Assembly (NCBI GenBank): GCA_038503065.1
Contig: JBCAMK010000006.1
Location: 62,001 to 126,000 of the forward strand
Source: Paragyromitra xinjiangensis
Lineage: Eukaryota; Ascomycota; Pezizomycetes; Pezizales; Discinaceae
Direction: 5' to 3'
Length of the DNA: 64,000 bases
The notes beneath the pieces are model-generated. The model made no database searches, was not told the DNA's origin, and worked only from the letters and a program-made list of their open reading frames with translations. A program made the position numbers and the translations under genes. This document shows, one piece after another, positions 35,115 to 46,716 of this stretch (position 1 is the stretch's first letter; every line of letters starts with the position of its first letter).

Positions 35115-38100
35115 GGGATGCATTGCATGATACTATGCATGAGCAGTCCTTCAACTAATAGAAATCTTCTTAGACATGGCATAGCCAGGTATGGACCACA
35201 TCCTTTGGGAATTTGAGCGCATTAAATTATTTGGGAAGGAGCTTCCACTCTTGTGATGTGGGGCTATAGGTGTTTGAGCAGTCCTCAAGCACGAGCAAAA
35301 ATTTTCAGGCATGACTAGCATTTCTATACATTCCTATAGGTATAGTGGTGTGGTATCAACTCGTTGTTCCGGGGCTTAGTTTTAAGCGATACCTGTTTTA
35401 CGCCAGCGAGAGAGCTACGGGGCAACCTATTAGAAACTATAGCGAGTACGATACGGCCTGGCTCTACAGGTCTTGAGCACAAACACCACACAGACGAGAA
35501 AGTTTTCTCGTCTACAGGTGAAGCAATGATATAGACAGGGGAGAAACAGTGTATATGCCGCACTTGCATAACCATACGCACAACCAACGTCGTCTCTAGC
35601 CAATTCCAGCACCCTACAGAAAAATGAGCAGTCCTAAACTAATATAAGCCATATCATTACGCTGCGTATTACTATATACAATTGATAAGAACTCCCCCTG
35701 TTAAATAAAACGCGGATCATTGTGCTTTTCAGCTGGTACATGAGTTTATCTATTATGTTACACAAAAATGAGGGTTTTCGGGGGAATGGTCTGTCGATCG
35801 ATAGATATGAGAGCCTTCCTAGCTATGAGTAAGTATCGAGCAATAGTTGCCGAGGGATACGTGTAGAAACCTCTGCTGCCGCAAGCTCTAACAACGGTTG
35901 TGGGGGTCGAGCAACATCATCCGCCGCCACACGACGGTTATAGAGAGTACCCTGAACGAGGCGAAGGGCTATGGGTTGCAAAGGCCTAGCGAGGTTTTAT
36001 TGGCTACTCGATCTAGCCAATGTGAACCAGGCGTTCAAGGTATGCGACGCTTCGAGGGTCGTGTTACCAGTATTGTATCCATCAATAGGTCTCACTCGAC
36101 AGTATTTGGAGGTAAAATACGTTCTCCGAGCAGGTAGCAGGCGGGATGTATTAAGAGAGCACATAAAAGAAGAGTACTCTAGTGGGCTGGGCCTAGAGCC
36201 GGTCGAATAACTATTGCAGACATTGTAGTAATGGGTGTAAACGACTAGGGCTGTAGGATTATTCTCGTGCCAAGATCTTCAGCAGGGGACGGCCTAACTT
36301 GGGATGCCACGCATTAAATTTGTCCCGTCATTTCTGCTCCTTTCTCTTGGCTATTTCTATATCCCGCCTATAAGGAATTTACTGATGTGTTACAGGGTGT
36401 CATGTCGCAGCGGGTATGTGCGGGGTAGAGACTCGTGCGCCAGGATAAAAACCTGAAAACATGGGGTGCGTGCTATGAGGAGTGGTGCACGAGCAGTGTG
36501 CAAGAAACAAGAGAAGAAGCAGCCCGACCCGTAACAGCAGGGATGCAAAGGTACATGTAGTACATATGTGAAACGGTCGATCTTGACCCTATTAGTCACT
36601 TGATTCATCTAGGAAATCTTCGTATTAGCCCTCCACAAACAGGTTCAGATAAAACCCTAACCCAGGATCGAATTTTTCATCTTCAGTAGGCAACGAGACC
36701 AACCGTCTGGTCCGACTACAGTCGACCGCAGTCGACTGTAGCCAAGCCAGTCCGTCTGTAGCCAAGCCAGACCGTCTGGACTGCTAAGTATGCAGTCTTT
36801 TTTTCCAAGCCAGTCCGTCCAAAAAATAGACGGACTGCCAAGAAACGCGAATACAGTATTGTTTAAACCCAGCTTCAAGCAAAGAAAAAAACTATATTAT
36901 AGTAGAGGGGTAGAGGATAGAGGGTATAGCAAAGCTTGAGTAACAAATCAAGCATTTTTCTACAAAATAGAGACTAGTTTGTTGACCGAGACCGCCAAGC
37001 CTCGTTGTAACTTCTACCTCAGTTGCTCTATTTCCTGAAGCAAAAAAGCAGGTTGTTACTTAAGCCTCCAAAAAAATGATTCAGTCTCTAACTAGTCAAC
37101 TAGGACCAGACTGTGCCAAGCTAGTCCAGTCCGTCTTATCCAGTTTTTGGTCGGACCGGACGATTGGCTGCGCTGTCAGTAGGTAGGCGAATAACGGAAA
37201 ACTTCACTTATCGTATTTTAATTTACTGCTGAGCTTGATAGTCGAAGCCACTTCTACTAGCTAGGCAATAGCTTGGAACGATAGCCGCTTTACATAGCAT
37301 TTTCCACATTAGCTATTCTACTCGAAAGGTTCAAAAGGAAATAGATACTTATCCCACACTAAAGAATATTTTATTCCGACCGCGGAGAAAGTCGGGGCGC
37401 TTGGTCCGAAATCTAGCCCCAGCATCAGGTGAGGATTAAATCTCTTTGGATTCTAAATTTGCGAAGCTGCCGTGAAACCTAGGAGTGTGGGTTCTTGGGT
37501 TGCACGTACTTACCTAATTGGCACGAATTCACTGACAGGGCGCCTCCGGAAGATAGGATAGGTTTAGAGATCGATTTTGGTTGTGTAAACATGAAGGCGG
37601 GACCTTTTCCTCCGGCTACAGATCGTATGAGTCCTAGCTATCGTTTTATCTACTGCATATTCATGAAAAAAACTCTACCTAGTGATAGACCAGTTGGATC
37701 CCGACCGAGCGCCACCGTCAGCGAGCGCCAACCAGAGCCTGAGTATTCCGTGTAGTTTGGGGCTCATTGCAACAGAAGCTGGGATTGAGGTATGATAAAA
37801 TTGAAGAATGGAGGCATAGGGAGCTCCAACCAACCCAACAAAGGCCACTACTAGGATAGAATCAGATGTAGATTTCAGATATCGCATCAATCCTCTCATT
37901 AGGGAGCTTCTTGTTGAGGTAAACATCATACGCATTCTGATTGGCGCTCACTACACGGTGCTCGGTTGGGGTGCACTGGCCCGCGCGCGGTTGTTGGATA
38001 TGCCCAACGGCTTGCGGAACACGGTAAACGGCGTGGGGCAACCGTAGGGCTGCGAAGGGTCCCCACGAGGACGAAGCTTAGATTGAGCCTGTACTATAGT

Positions 38101-38550
38101 CAAGTAGATTCAATCGACTAAGTACTCCTCTCTACATCCCGATCCTTAATAATGTTGGAGATGCTTCCTAATACGGGGCGTGGCTTCGGGGTCGGAAATG
38201 ATTGAGGGGCAGGCACTCGGGCACCCGAGAGAGCTATTCAGATAGGGCCTGTACTACCCATCTCAAGCAAGCGAGTCTTCTATTCCTCCCTACGTGTCCC
38301 AATATCACAACAAATAAATAAGTGAAGGTACCGAGTGCTCGTTCATGTTCGGTTGCTATGTACATGTGCTACGAGGAGCTTCGCGTTGAAGTTAAACTGT
38401 TTGAAGAGGTAACCCAAAGATCTCGCAGAACCAAGAGAAATAGAATCCTTTAATTAGCTACAGTGGAAAGGACACTGCCTCTTGGTTCGGCAGGATCTCC
38501 CAGGGGTATCATTTGAAACCTTAGAGTATGCGATAGTAATCAGAATGGAT
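35115..38550. repeat. dispersed repeat, copy 2, interrupted by a MITE
   Basis: This interval matches 29307-32200 block by block, offset by about 5.3-6.3 kb. A 485-bp hAT-like element at 36691-37175 interrupts it, and copy 1 is uninterrupted at the equivalent point near 30920. No gene is seen inside. Confidence 0.65.
36691..37175. mobile_element. non-autonomous hAT-like element, 8-bp target duplication
   Basis: TCAGTAGG lies on both sides (36683-36690, 37176-37183). The termini are imperfect inverted repeats: CAACGAGACCAACCGTC on the left and, read inward from the right, CAGCGCAGCCAATCGTC, both followed by (T/C)GGTCCGAC. The interior has repeated AAGCCAG(T/A)CCGTC units and no ORF. An 8-bp duplication and CAxxG termini are hAT hallmarks. 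Confidence 0.75.
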
Positions 38551-39439
38551 CACTGGACACCCAATTTAGATAATCAAACAAAACCCTCTAACTATATCCG
38601 AGTTAAACAACCCTTCCAGGAGCTCAAGTTCCTGTTGCAATCGTTCCGGGCTAGAATTCTATTAATAAAATACATCTTTTCGGTAGGCATCCGCCTTCTA
38701 GCTTCTCTGAAGTGTCATATAAACTCTTTCCATTCCTCATGTTTAGCCTTAGAACTGCCACGCTATCATTCGCTCGGTCATGGCGTATGTCCTGGTGCGG
38801 CTGCGCATTGTTTGAAAAGTTACTTATATTATAAAGTAGATATCCCATCTCGAAATAAAGAAATAGGATATGCGCGATCAACTTGCTTATAAATAAAGTT
38901 TGGCTTCGGGGCAAGAAATTTCATAGCAACTAGATTTGATTGCGAACACATACTATTCAAGCCCCACGACAACTAAAAACGAGGCTCAGTATCCTTAGAG
39001 AGAGTAAGAATGATCTTCAAGCCTAGTTAAATTTTTTCTACTGATTCTACCCGATCCTATTGCACACAACTGGTTGTGTTGGAGTGTTTTGGTGGTTGCT
39101 ATGCGAATAGCTGCCTCGAAACCAAACTTTATTTATAAGCAAGAAATTGCACCTCGGGTCTTCAAGATTGTTTTTTCAAAGGCAGGGCTAGAGGGGGTTA
39201 GAACTACATATAATACACTGGCCCGAGATTTACAAAATCTCTACTTCAAATCAATGATCTGATAAAATTACTAATAAGCGGTTTACTATACTAGTAGGAT
39301 GCATAGGGTAACTTTGTAAATTAAAGTTAATGGACAAGAAGCAACCTAGGCCTGTCAAAAAGAAAATATCGAAACTTGCATAAAGCATAAACCAAATTTA
39401 AGTGTCACCTGCCACAAGCTGACACCCCTAGCATCAACC
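38551..39439. other. AT-rich intergenic region
   Basis: No feature recognised beyond short frames without coding character. Confidence 0.4.
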
Positions 39440-39978
39440 CTACTTAGTAGGATCAAAATACTTAAGAACCCAATTTTGGCTCTCCGCTGCCGGGTCGTTC
39501 CTTAGAGCAGCGACATTCAAGAAGAGCCTCGGGAGGACTTCAACACCGCCAATAGCCATCACGTATTCCGGCTTTGCAGCACTCTGAATACGAGCTTTCA
39601 CGACCCTTGACCCACTTCATAAAGCGATAAAACATCAGTCAAGACCTCAAGAACGCCCAGATACACCACTAACCTATCCTGCTCCACCCCCTCCAACGTC
39701 CACAATTGAGCTTCCGGTATTGGGTCCACCTGCGGACTAGTGACGATATTGATCCAACCCTCGTTATTAGAGGCTTCGTCTAGTGTTAAGACTTGCTCTA
39801 CCGAGTCGGCTGCTTCGTCGGTGTGGCAGACGAATATAAACTTGGGATGAGGGTCTTTTGGATTCCCGTGGGACTTGAGGCTCCAGTGTTTTAGAGACTC
39901 TAGACCAACGACCGTGTTGCCGTGGTAGTCGTTTAGGTAGTTGCTGGTTCCGGTGCTGATGTAGCAGTGGCCTTCCAT
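39440..39978 (-). CDS. beta-trefoil lectin-like protein, 156 aa, copy 2
   Basis: Two exons (39978-39674, 39605-39440) join in frame across a 68-nt intron with donor GTTAGT. The protein begins MEGHCYISTGTSNYLNDYHG. It carries three beta-trefoil-like W positions (KHWSL, QLWTL, QNWVL) at roughly 50-60-residue intervals. There is no signal peptide or membrane segment. It is paralogous to 34192-34735, and similarity extends about 200 bp into the upstream sequence, so whole gene units were duplicated. Sugar-binding residues cannot be assigned by eye. The stop at 39440 follows KYFDPTK. Confidence 0.72.
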
Positions 39979-40950
39979 CTGGGTTATGGTTAGTTTGTGC
40001 TCGTGTCGCGAGTTTAGGGGAAGAGGGGGGTCTTTATGGCATTTACTTTAGCAAGTATCGGGTGGGTATAAAGCGGTAGAAATTTGTTTGAGAAGGTGGA
40101 TTTAGTTCTTGGTTGTAACTTTGGGAATGGTGGTATCAATAGTGGAAACCCATCGCGTTATATGCGCCTCCTTGGGTTTCCGAATCTTTACATCAGTAGT
40201 CCAGGACCAATGAAAGTCCCCGAGAATTCCATGTTATCGGTTGGCTAATGCACAAGAGGTGATCCCGAGATGGAACGTAAAATATTCCGGAGCCTGATCC
40301 ACAAGTTGAGTGCCTATTTCGTTACTGAATGGCGAGCTAAACCTCCGTCTCGCGATCCCCCTCCACTGCTCTATACCTAAATAGTTGAAAGATAGTTGTT
40401 AATTTTCTTGTTTATATGACGATCTAGGTAAGCTACGCTACATGACGTTATGCTTCTAGATGATGAAGGACAGACTAGTGCAAATCGACGTGCTTTGTTA
40501 TTGGAAGCCAGTAAAAAGGAGATATGACGAGTCACTTTTCCCATGCATATGCGCTAATCTTCAAGTGAAGTAACCTGTAGATTGGCGATCTGATAAAGCT
40601 GATAAGAGGCTTGTGTGGTCGAGTTAAGGTTTGTGGGTATCGTTACGCTCGATCTGGCTTGGCGGTGATCTTGCAGCATGCATTAGGAACAAGATCTACT
40701 CCTGTGACCAATAAAACCCCTGTCCTAGATTGGGTCCAGCCAATCAGTTGAAAATAGGAAAGGTTCGGCTAAATAAGAGGGGATAATACTTTTTCTCTCA
40801 TCACTGTCTCCTAAGTGAGAAACTCAATAAAATCTAGGTACGGGAAGCGCCTAATTTGGATGAAGAGAAAAAGAAGAGTATCTTCTGAATTAGGTATTTC
40901 TGGTAATACAAGAGAAGCGCTCCCTAAACGGCGTTGAAACTAGGTAGCTA
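39979..40950. other. intergenic region
   Basis: The first 200 bp resemble the upstream sequence of the other lectin gene. No gene is recognised in the rest. Confidence 0.4.
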
Positions 40951-41116
40951 CCGTATTAACTCGAGAGAGTAGACTTGACGCTAAGACATTGGAATTGCCT
41001 CGACAGGTAAGGCGCTAGCTAGAGAGGTCAAAGCTGAGCAGAAATTTGTTAGAGCCCTACCTCTATAGGCAATTCCAACGTCTTAGTGTCAAGTCTACTC
41101 TCTCGAGTTAATATGG
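40951..41116. mobile_element. MITE with TA target duplication, CCGTATTAAC ends
   Basis: The element is 166 bp with near-perfect inverted repeats of about 52 bp (CCGTATTAACTCGAGAGAGT inward) and flanking TA (40949-40950, 41117-41118). The ends resemble those of the 27171-27395 element, but the interior differs. No ORF. Confidence 0.85.
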
Positions 41117-41399
41117 TATCCAACTCCCCGCACACAAATTTCGCTATGGGAATTCTGACTTCCGGCCGCAAGGCCTGGTAGCCACGACTTTACAGATAAA
41201 ACCATGGCCTCACAGCTTCAATATAATAATTTATTGCTAATTAAATCTCCGCAAGAGAATCAAAACAGGGTATGAAGTTATTAATAGACAGGGCAAACTA
41301 AATTCCCGTCACTTAGAATGCAGTCACATCATAGGGAAATAAACTAAACACGCGAAGGCAGCTAGAACAATCACCGGAAACCCCGGCACTACGCATAAT

Positions 41400-44102
41400 T
41401 TATCGTTGACGGTCGGGATCAACATCAGAGCTATTGTCAGTCGGAGGATCGGTTTCGATAGAGCCGATAAGTCCGGGAGTCCGCCGTGTGTCATTGAAGA
41501 AAGAGTTATTTTCAAGATAGTTGAGAGTCTTGGTGGTTTGTTCCAAAATCACCTAACGGAATTGAATTAATAACAGATCCCCCGGGACTCGGTGTAGGAG
41601 GAGATAGCTTACTTTGACTTGCCATAGATAAAGTAGTGCTGCGGCGAAGGACCCGAAATGCTGGATCTTTGTGGGGAGTTTGATGGGCTTATTCCCACTC
41701 AGGACACAGACAGATCCTCCTCCGTAAACCGTGTAATAAGTCTTGAAGTGTAGTGCTATAGCCGGTTAACACAGCTATCACTAGTTCCAATAGTTGATTG
41801 AGCTTACCTCCTGTAACTAACCCCACTATCGGGACCTTATATACGTCTTTTCCAAATTGCTTATAAAGGGTGACGATCATATCGCGGCTCACTTTAAACA
41901 ACTTCATGGTGTCCTCGGCCCATTTAGAAGCTTCCGGCTTGGCGCAACATCCCCCGTTCTCCACTGCGCCAATTTCGAACTCACAGTATTTGATAACAGC
42001 GTCGTGAAGATAACCGGGATTCCTTCGAGTTCCAGGTGGGGGTGTTTTGGGATTTTTCCTGGAGGCAGTCGCGTCGGTCGGACACTCACCACTACGGGAA
42101 TTCTAGTCACAGCGCATATGAGGGTGATGAACATGATCATACCTTAAAATTCTGATATCTGGGATGCTTTCAAACAATCTATCGAAAAATGCGGTCCAAA
42201 CGTGGGTTTGGTACCACTTTTCACGGTTGTCTGGGAGAGCGATGTGACCATTGGCATAGTCGCAAACCCTTCCGACAGAGTAAGTCATTGCAATCACAAG
42301 CTGTCGGAATGAGGAAGACGAACAGCCATGATAAAACTAGATGTGCCCATTCTAGGTTGCGAAACGTAGTGCGTCTTTTGGAGCCATCAAGAGCTTTGTC
42401 GGCGACCGTAAAAAAGGCCCCACGCTCCAGGATATCTTTGATCTCATCCACGGTTTCTTTCTAAAGATACAAATTTGAAAAAATAAACAAGGAGAAGCTA
42501 ATATAAAGGCAGAGTAAAAAAAACTCACGCTACGGAATAAGTCCAAATAATTTTTCAGCACGGCATCAGTATCTGGTAGCTGTGGCACCAGCTCCATAAT
42601 CTGACCCCATTCATCATCTTCAAACAATATTCTAATATCCTCGTCATCGGTATCAAGGATCAAGGAATGGGCGGGTGTCTCTTGCTCGTTGTGACTTTCG
42701 ACGTATTGGGCAAGCCTGTGCTCCACGGAACTTTTATCCGAATCAATGTACCATAGTTTCTCAATGTCATTAAGTCTTTTCTGAAAGAGGGATAAACGTT
42801 TGGCCGCATCACTAAGCAAAACCGTCAGATAAAGTACACTCATAAGGCCCGAGAGGGTGGACAGTACCCAGGTTCGCAAGCTTTGGCCCTTCGTTTCTTC
42901 TTTTTACTTTTGCTCGGCGCATGACCCACTGCTTTTCTTTTTTTCGTCTGCCCTTTGGCCGCAATAGGATCTTTACCAGCATCGCCTGCAATGTTGATGC
43001 TAACCGAGCACCTCTCGAGATTTTTGAGATTCTGGATATTGATAGAAGGCGGAACAGGTTGTTTGTGAGGAGACCCATCGCGCCAGACCCTGAAACGTTC
43101 CCGGTCTCGGGACTAAAAGTTAAAGACAATGTTAATCTGAAAACACACCCCATCAGGTTGGGACGAACCCTTAACAACATACGGACCGCGAAGGTCATAT
43201 GATGCCCTGATGGGACCAGCGCCAAGTTGGGACGAACCCTTAACAACATACGGACCACGAAGGTCATATGATGCCCTGAACGCTGGTATAATGGCTAGGC
43301 TGGGACGAACCCTTAACATACAGACCGCGAAGGCCATATGATGCCCTGGGAACCTGAACCGAGTTGGGACGAACCCTTAACAACATACGGACCCCGAAGG
43401 TCATATGATGCTTCGATTGCTGGTAAAATGCCATGCAGGAACTGGGACGTATAGGGAGGGGCCTGGCGGGGATGTACTTACTAGCCATTTGTTTAACAGA
43501 CTATTAGCTTTCTCCTTCCTTTCTTCCGTAGCTGAAGTAGCTTTCGTAATTCGGCTCAAGGCTTCTTTCCATGAATGCGACAATTGTTCCGCAGCGCAAT
43601 CGAGTTTGTGCTCATCCAGAAAATCGACTATATCCCATACCGTAGGAGCTTTGGTCTCAAAATAATCGTCAGCAGGACCTCTCGCAGCGGATTCTTTAGG
43701 TGCTTCGGTAGGATGTGACTGAAGACCCGAGTTAGCCGCTGGAATGCCTAGTATCGGGACGCAAAGGGGAAACTTGCGTCGGACATGATCGGTGGGTCTC
43801 CCTCGCCTGTTCGCGTGCTTCGCTTAGCACACATGTGAGGGTGCACGGTGCGGGCTTGCCTGCTAAAGGTTTGTTTGTCAGATTTCTATGTCGAGCTGCG
43901 GAGCATGTCAGTTCGGAGACCGCTTACCTTCAGGTGTTGAAACTCCAGCTCGAGAATGGTGATGGTGGATCAGGGACGCGGCGTGGGTGATGTTGGCGCC
44001 CCAGCATCTATCCGGTGGCTGGGCGTTCTTGAGATTGCAGGGGTGTTGACTAAGCCAGCATTGGCTTGGCTCCGACGTGTTGGTGGCAGCACGATGACTC
44101 AA
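41400..44102 (-). CDS. PD-(D/E)XK-like protein, 634 aa, ten exons
   Basis: Exons: 44102-43928, 43859-43785, 43747-43482, 43112-42868, 42811-42529, 42460-42338, 42300-42143, 42091-41808, 41755-41613 and 41552-41400. All join in frame. The first two exons and the two 37-nt introns are the least certain. The middle carries a lysine-rich basic stretch (KSKKKKRRAK) that could be a nuclear signal. The core reads SGECPTDATASRKN, then GYLHDAVIK, then EFEIGAVE, then a K-x3-D-x2-KL-x6-DM helix. This is the same order of E, D, E and K/D residues as in the 20095-22310 gene, which suggests a shared nuclease-like fold. The tail is Asp/Pro-rich. Function is inferred from the motif only. Confidence 0.65.
43157..43430. 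repeat. four-copy minisatellite inside an intron
   Basis: A unit of about 54 bp (GTTGGGACGAACCCTTAACA onward, through GAAGGTCATATGATGC) starts at 43157, 43226, 43299 and 43363, with variable 10-20-bp spacers. Spacers 2 and 4 resemble each other (GCTGGTAxAATGxC). The array fills most of the 369-nt intron 43113-43481 of the 634-aa gene. Confidence 0.9.
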
Positions 44103-45213
44103 AGATTACTCATGATGAGGCTGGCTTGGCAGATCTTAGGTATCATCTCCTCAATTTCGTAATTAATTAGGGGAGAGCCTAGGGAATAGACGATATTGAA
44201 GATATCAAGCCTCTAACAGAACAAGTTTATATACCCATTTTAATGAAATATCAATTTCTCATCTCATCCTGTTGCAGCACTGGCTACCAGCCATTAACTG
44301 GTCGTATACCGACTGCACGGTAATTACACGTACTGTATGTAGTACAGTCTCGTCTACTGAGTATGACTGCCGGCGGATTGGGCTGTGATTTCTTTAAAAT
44401 ATTGATATACAAATTGGTTATCTGGCGAGTCGTTATCTATATACTTTTCTTCTTTTTTTGTTTGCTGTTCGCCGGCTCGGTCTAGCTATCTAGTTGCGAC
44501 CATCATGATGTTGCAGGGTGTCAGATCTTTCCAGGCGCGACTGTACTCGAGCAGGCATAAAGAACCAGAAAAAGCCCTTCCTAGTAGTTTCTTTTGAGTT
44601 ACTCTCTTCAGTCGTATCAGTTAGCTAGTTGACCAACTTCCACTTGAATTTTGGGGTTCTCCATGCCTGCCCTGAGCAATTACCCGAACCTAGGCCCCAA
44701 GAATCGAATTCCCCCGATAAGAGCTTAGGAACAAGCCAATTTCGTCTATTATTGAGGAGAGATGCTCTTCATAATTTGATGTATATATAATCTCTTCATA
44801 GCAGAAACCCTAACCCTACTCGTTCGTGTTCTTCGTCGCCCAACCGACATGTATAGCTATCGTTCCGTTTGGTATCTGAGGTAATCAGACACGCAACACC
44901 AAGCTATAGCTCGGCCGTCATATCTTTATTCTTAATGGATTCGTTGGACATTATCTTGGTTGATTGCTGCCGGGAGAGTAACCGTCCCATGTAGTCGTGC
45001 AATCTCGTGTGTTGCAGAAAACAGCCACCCCACAGCAGTCACACATGAGTACCCAACCTCCACCCACAGTATCTGCCATAGCTGTACTAAATGGAGCCTA
45101 AGTCTCTGTGGCTGACCAGGTGGTGGTTAATTTAACAGTGTTCCTATTTGGTGTGAAAGGTTGCTCGATCGTCGAAGCGCCATGGGTGGCTACGTAGTAT
45201 ACCTTATGTGAGC
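44103..45213. other. intergenic region
   Basis: This gap lies upstream of the 634-aa gene. An AAACCCTAACCCTA telomere-like stretch lies near 44806. No gene recognised. Confidence 0.4.
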
Positions 45214-46220
45214 CTAAAGGATCCATTCGACAGGTCCTGGCCCAGCCGTGGCTAAAGCTGTGAAATAACCCATTCGCTCCCCTACGGTAAATTTAGATAG
45301 TCCATGTAGTAGATGATAGGAGTACTTACTGAGCTTTAAGCATGCTTGGTTCGCCGCTTTACTGACATGGTTCTGTAGGAATAGTATCGGAATATCTCCG
45401 GGAATCTCTATACCCGGCGACCAAGCTGCTACTGGAACATAATGAAACGTTTGTGTTGTAGCATAATCGCCAAAGGGTGTTTCATTGTTGGGTTTTCGGT
45501 TCGAATTTCTGTAACATGGCTCAAGGAGTCTGAGGTCATGAAATCTATACAAACACCCTTTCTCGTAGTTTTTGCACCCACTTGCATGGCCTTCCCCTAT
45601 GAGAGAAATAAGTGAGTGTCCGATTGTCAGTGCGTGAGCGCTCAACTTACTTTTCCTTTTTGGCGTTGATCATGGATTCTTTCCTTCCGTCTGACTTGTG
45701 CAGGAACGTAGGTTTCATCAGTCGTATATTCATCCTAAATGTCTTGGAAAATGATGACGGTTATGGTTGTTTAATTTTTTGTTTCGTTTTCTGAGGTTGA
45801 TGTAGCGAATTGCTTGGAAGGTGTTGATATTCTGCGGGTTTGTGATGGTGTTGGTGGGAGAGGTCCTAGGTCGGTGGTGCTGGGAGAGCGCATGGCGTCT
45901 TTGAACGCTAGTTTTATCCGTACCCAATTGTACTCTCAGCCTGCAGGAAAGAAAATATGACCTAACTCGTTTGCGGTTATTCACAAAAATAAAATTCAAC
46001 GCCTCTTGTAACAAATATCCTAGACGCTGACCTTGAGATGGATCTGAAGATCCCTGAATCCTAACAATGAATATATGTCTATATGACCTTCGCTATTCAT
46101 GATTTTTCGTATAAAATCCTCTGAAGCACTCGGTAAAAGGTGAACAGCTTCCTTTCCTGAGGTTATTTTACTGGATTCAACCTTTAACATTCCTTGTAAC
46201 ATCATTTCAGAAGCTAGCAT
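45214..46220 (-). pseudogene. spliced coding region with conflicting frames
   Basis: Several exon-like blocks lie in order. An ATG at 46220 opens a 63-codon block ending at a GTCAGC donor (46032). A Ser/Thr/Pro-rich block near 45900-45800 follows a strong TTTCTTTCCTGCAG acceptor. A block with DETYVPAQVRRKERIHDQ ends at a GTAAGT donor near 45652. A final block has CKNYEKGCLYRFHDLRLLEP and ends with PVEWIL at 45214, after an in-frame intron with donor GTAAGT. The blocks cannot all be joined without a frameshift at the third junction, so the gene may be decayed or my splice sites are wrong. The Cys/His spacing could bind zinc. No family is recognised. Confidence 0.35.
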
Positions 46221-46716
46221 TTCTTGTCAGCTACTTTCACCCTCATCCCTGGTCAACGTCAACTCCGAGGCTGGCAGTATATCGACCTCAACTCATCACC
46301 ATCATATCCAATAAACTACACTTTCAACGATTCGCTTTATCTTTGGTTCGAGACTCTTGATTTTCGGTGCCTAGCTCCTGGATCCCTGATATGAGACCCA
46401 ACTCCGTGTGTGTGCATGTATGGTGGCAAGTCCATAGCTGACTAAGCTTCCAGCCTGGCGAAATGCTCAACGTTAAAACCGCTTGTCACTGCCATGTTTG
46501 GGCTGCTGGATATGGCTTTCAGTAAGCAGGTTACACAACGTTGCACGGCTGCACTGGCCAGCTATGATTACCTAGTACTCTGGTTTGGTGCGGGGAACCC
46601 CCTCACGCCCTGGGGTTCCGACATGGACTTTTCTGCTCACTTGCCTCCTCAACCATTATTGACGGCTAAATTTCTCGGTTACGCCAAATAAGTGAATCTG
46701 TACACTGGGAAGGGGA

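Noticed and set aside
38482..38892. 136-codon plus frame
   Set aside because: It begins inside a dispersed repeat and has no domain, paralogue or coding bias.
42812..43267. 151-codon minus frame with repeated HMTFAVRMLLRVRPN
   Set aside because: The repeats are the intronic minisatellite read through, and the real exon there uses another frame.
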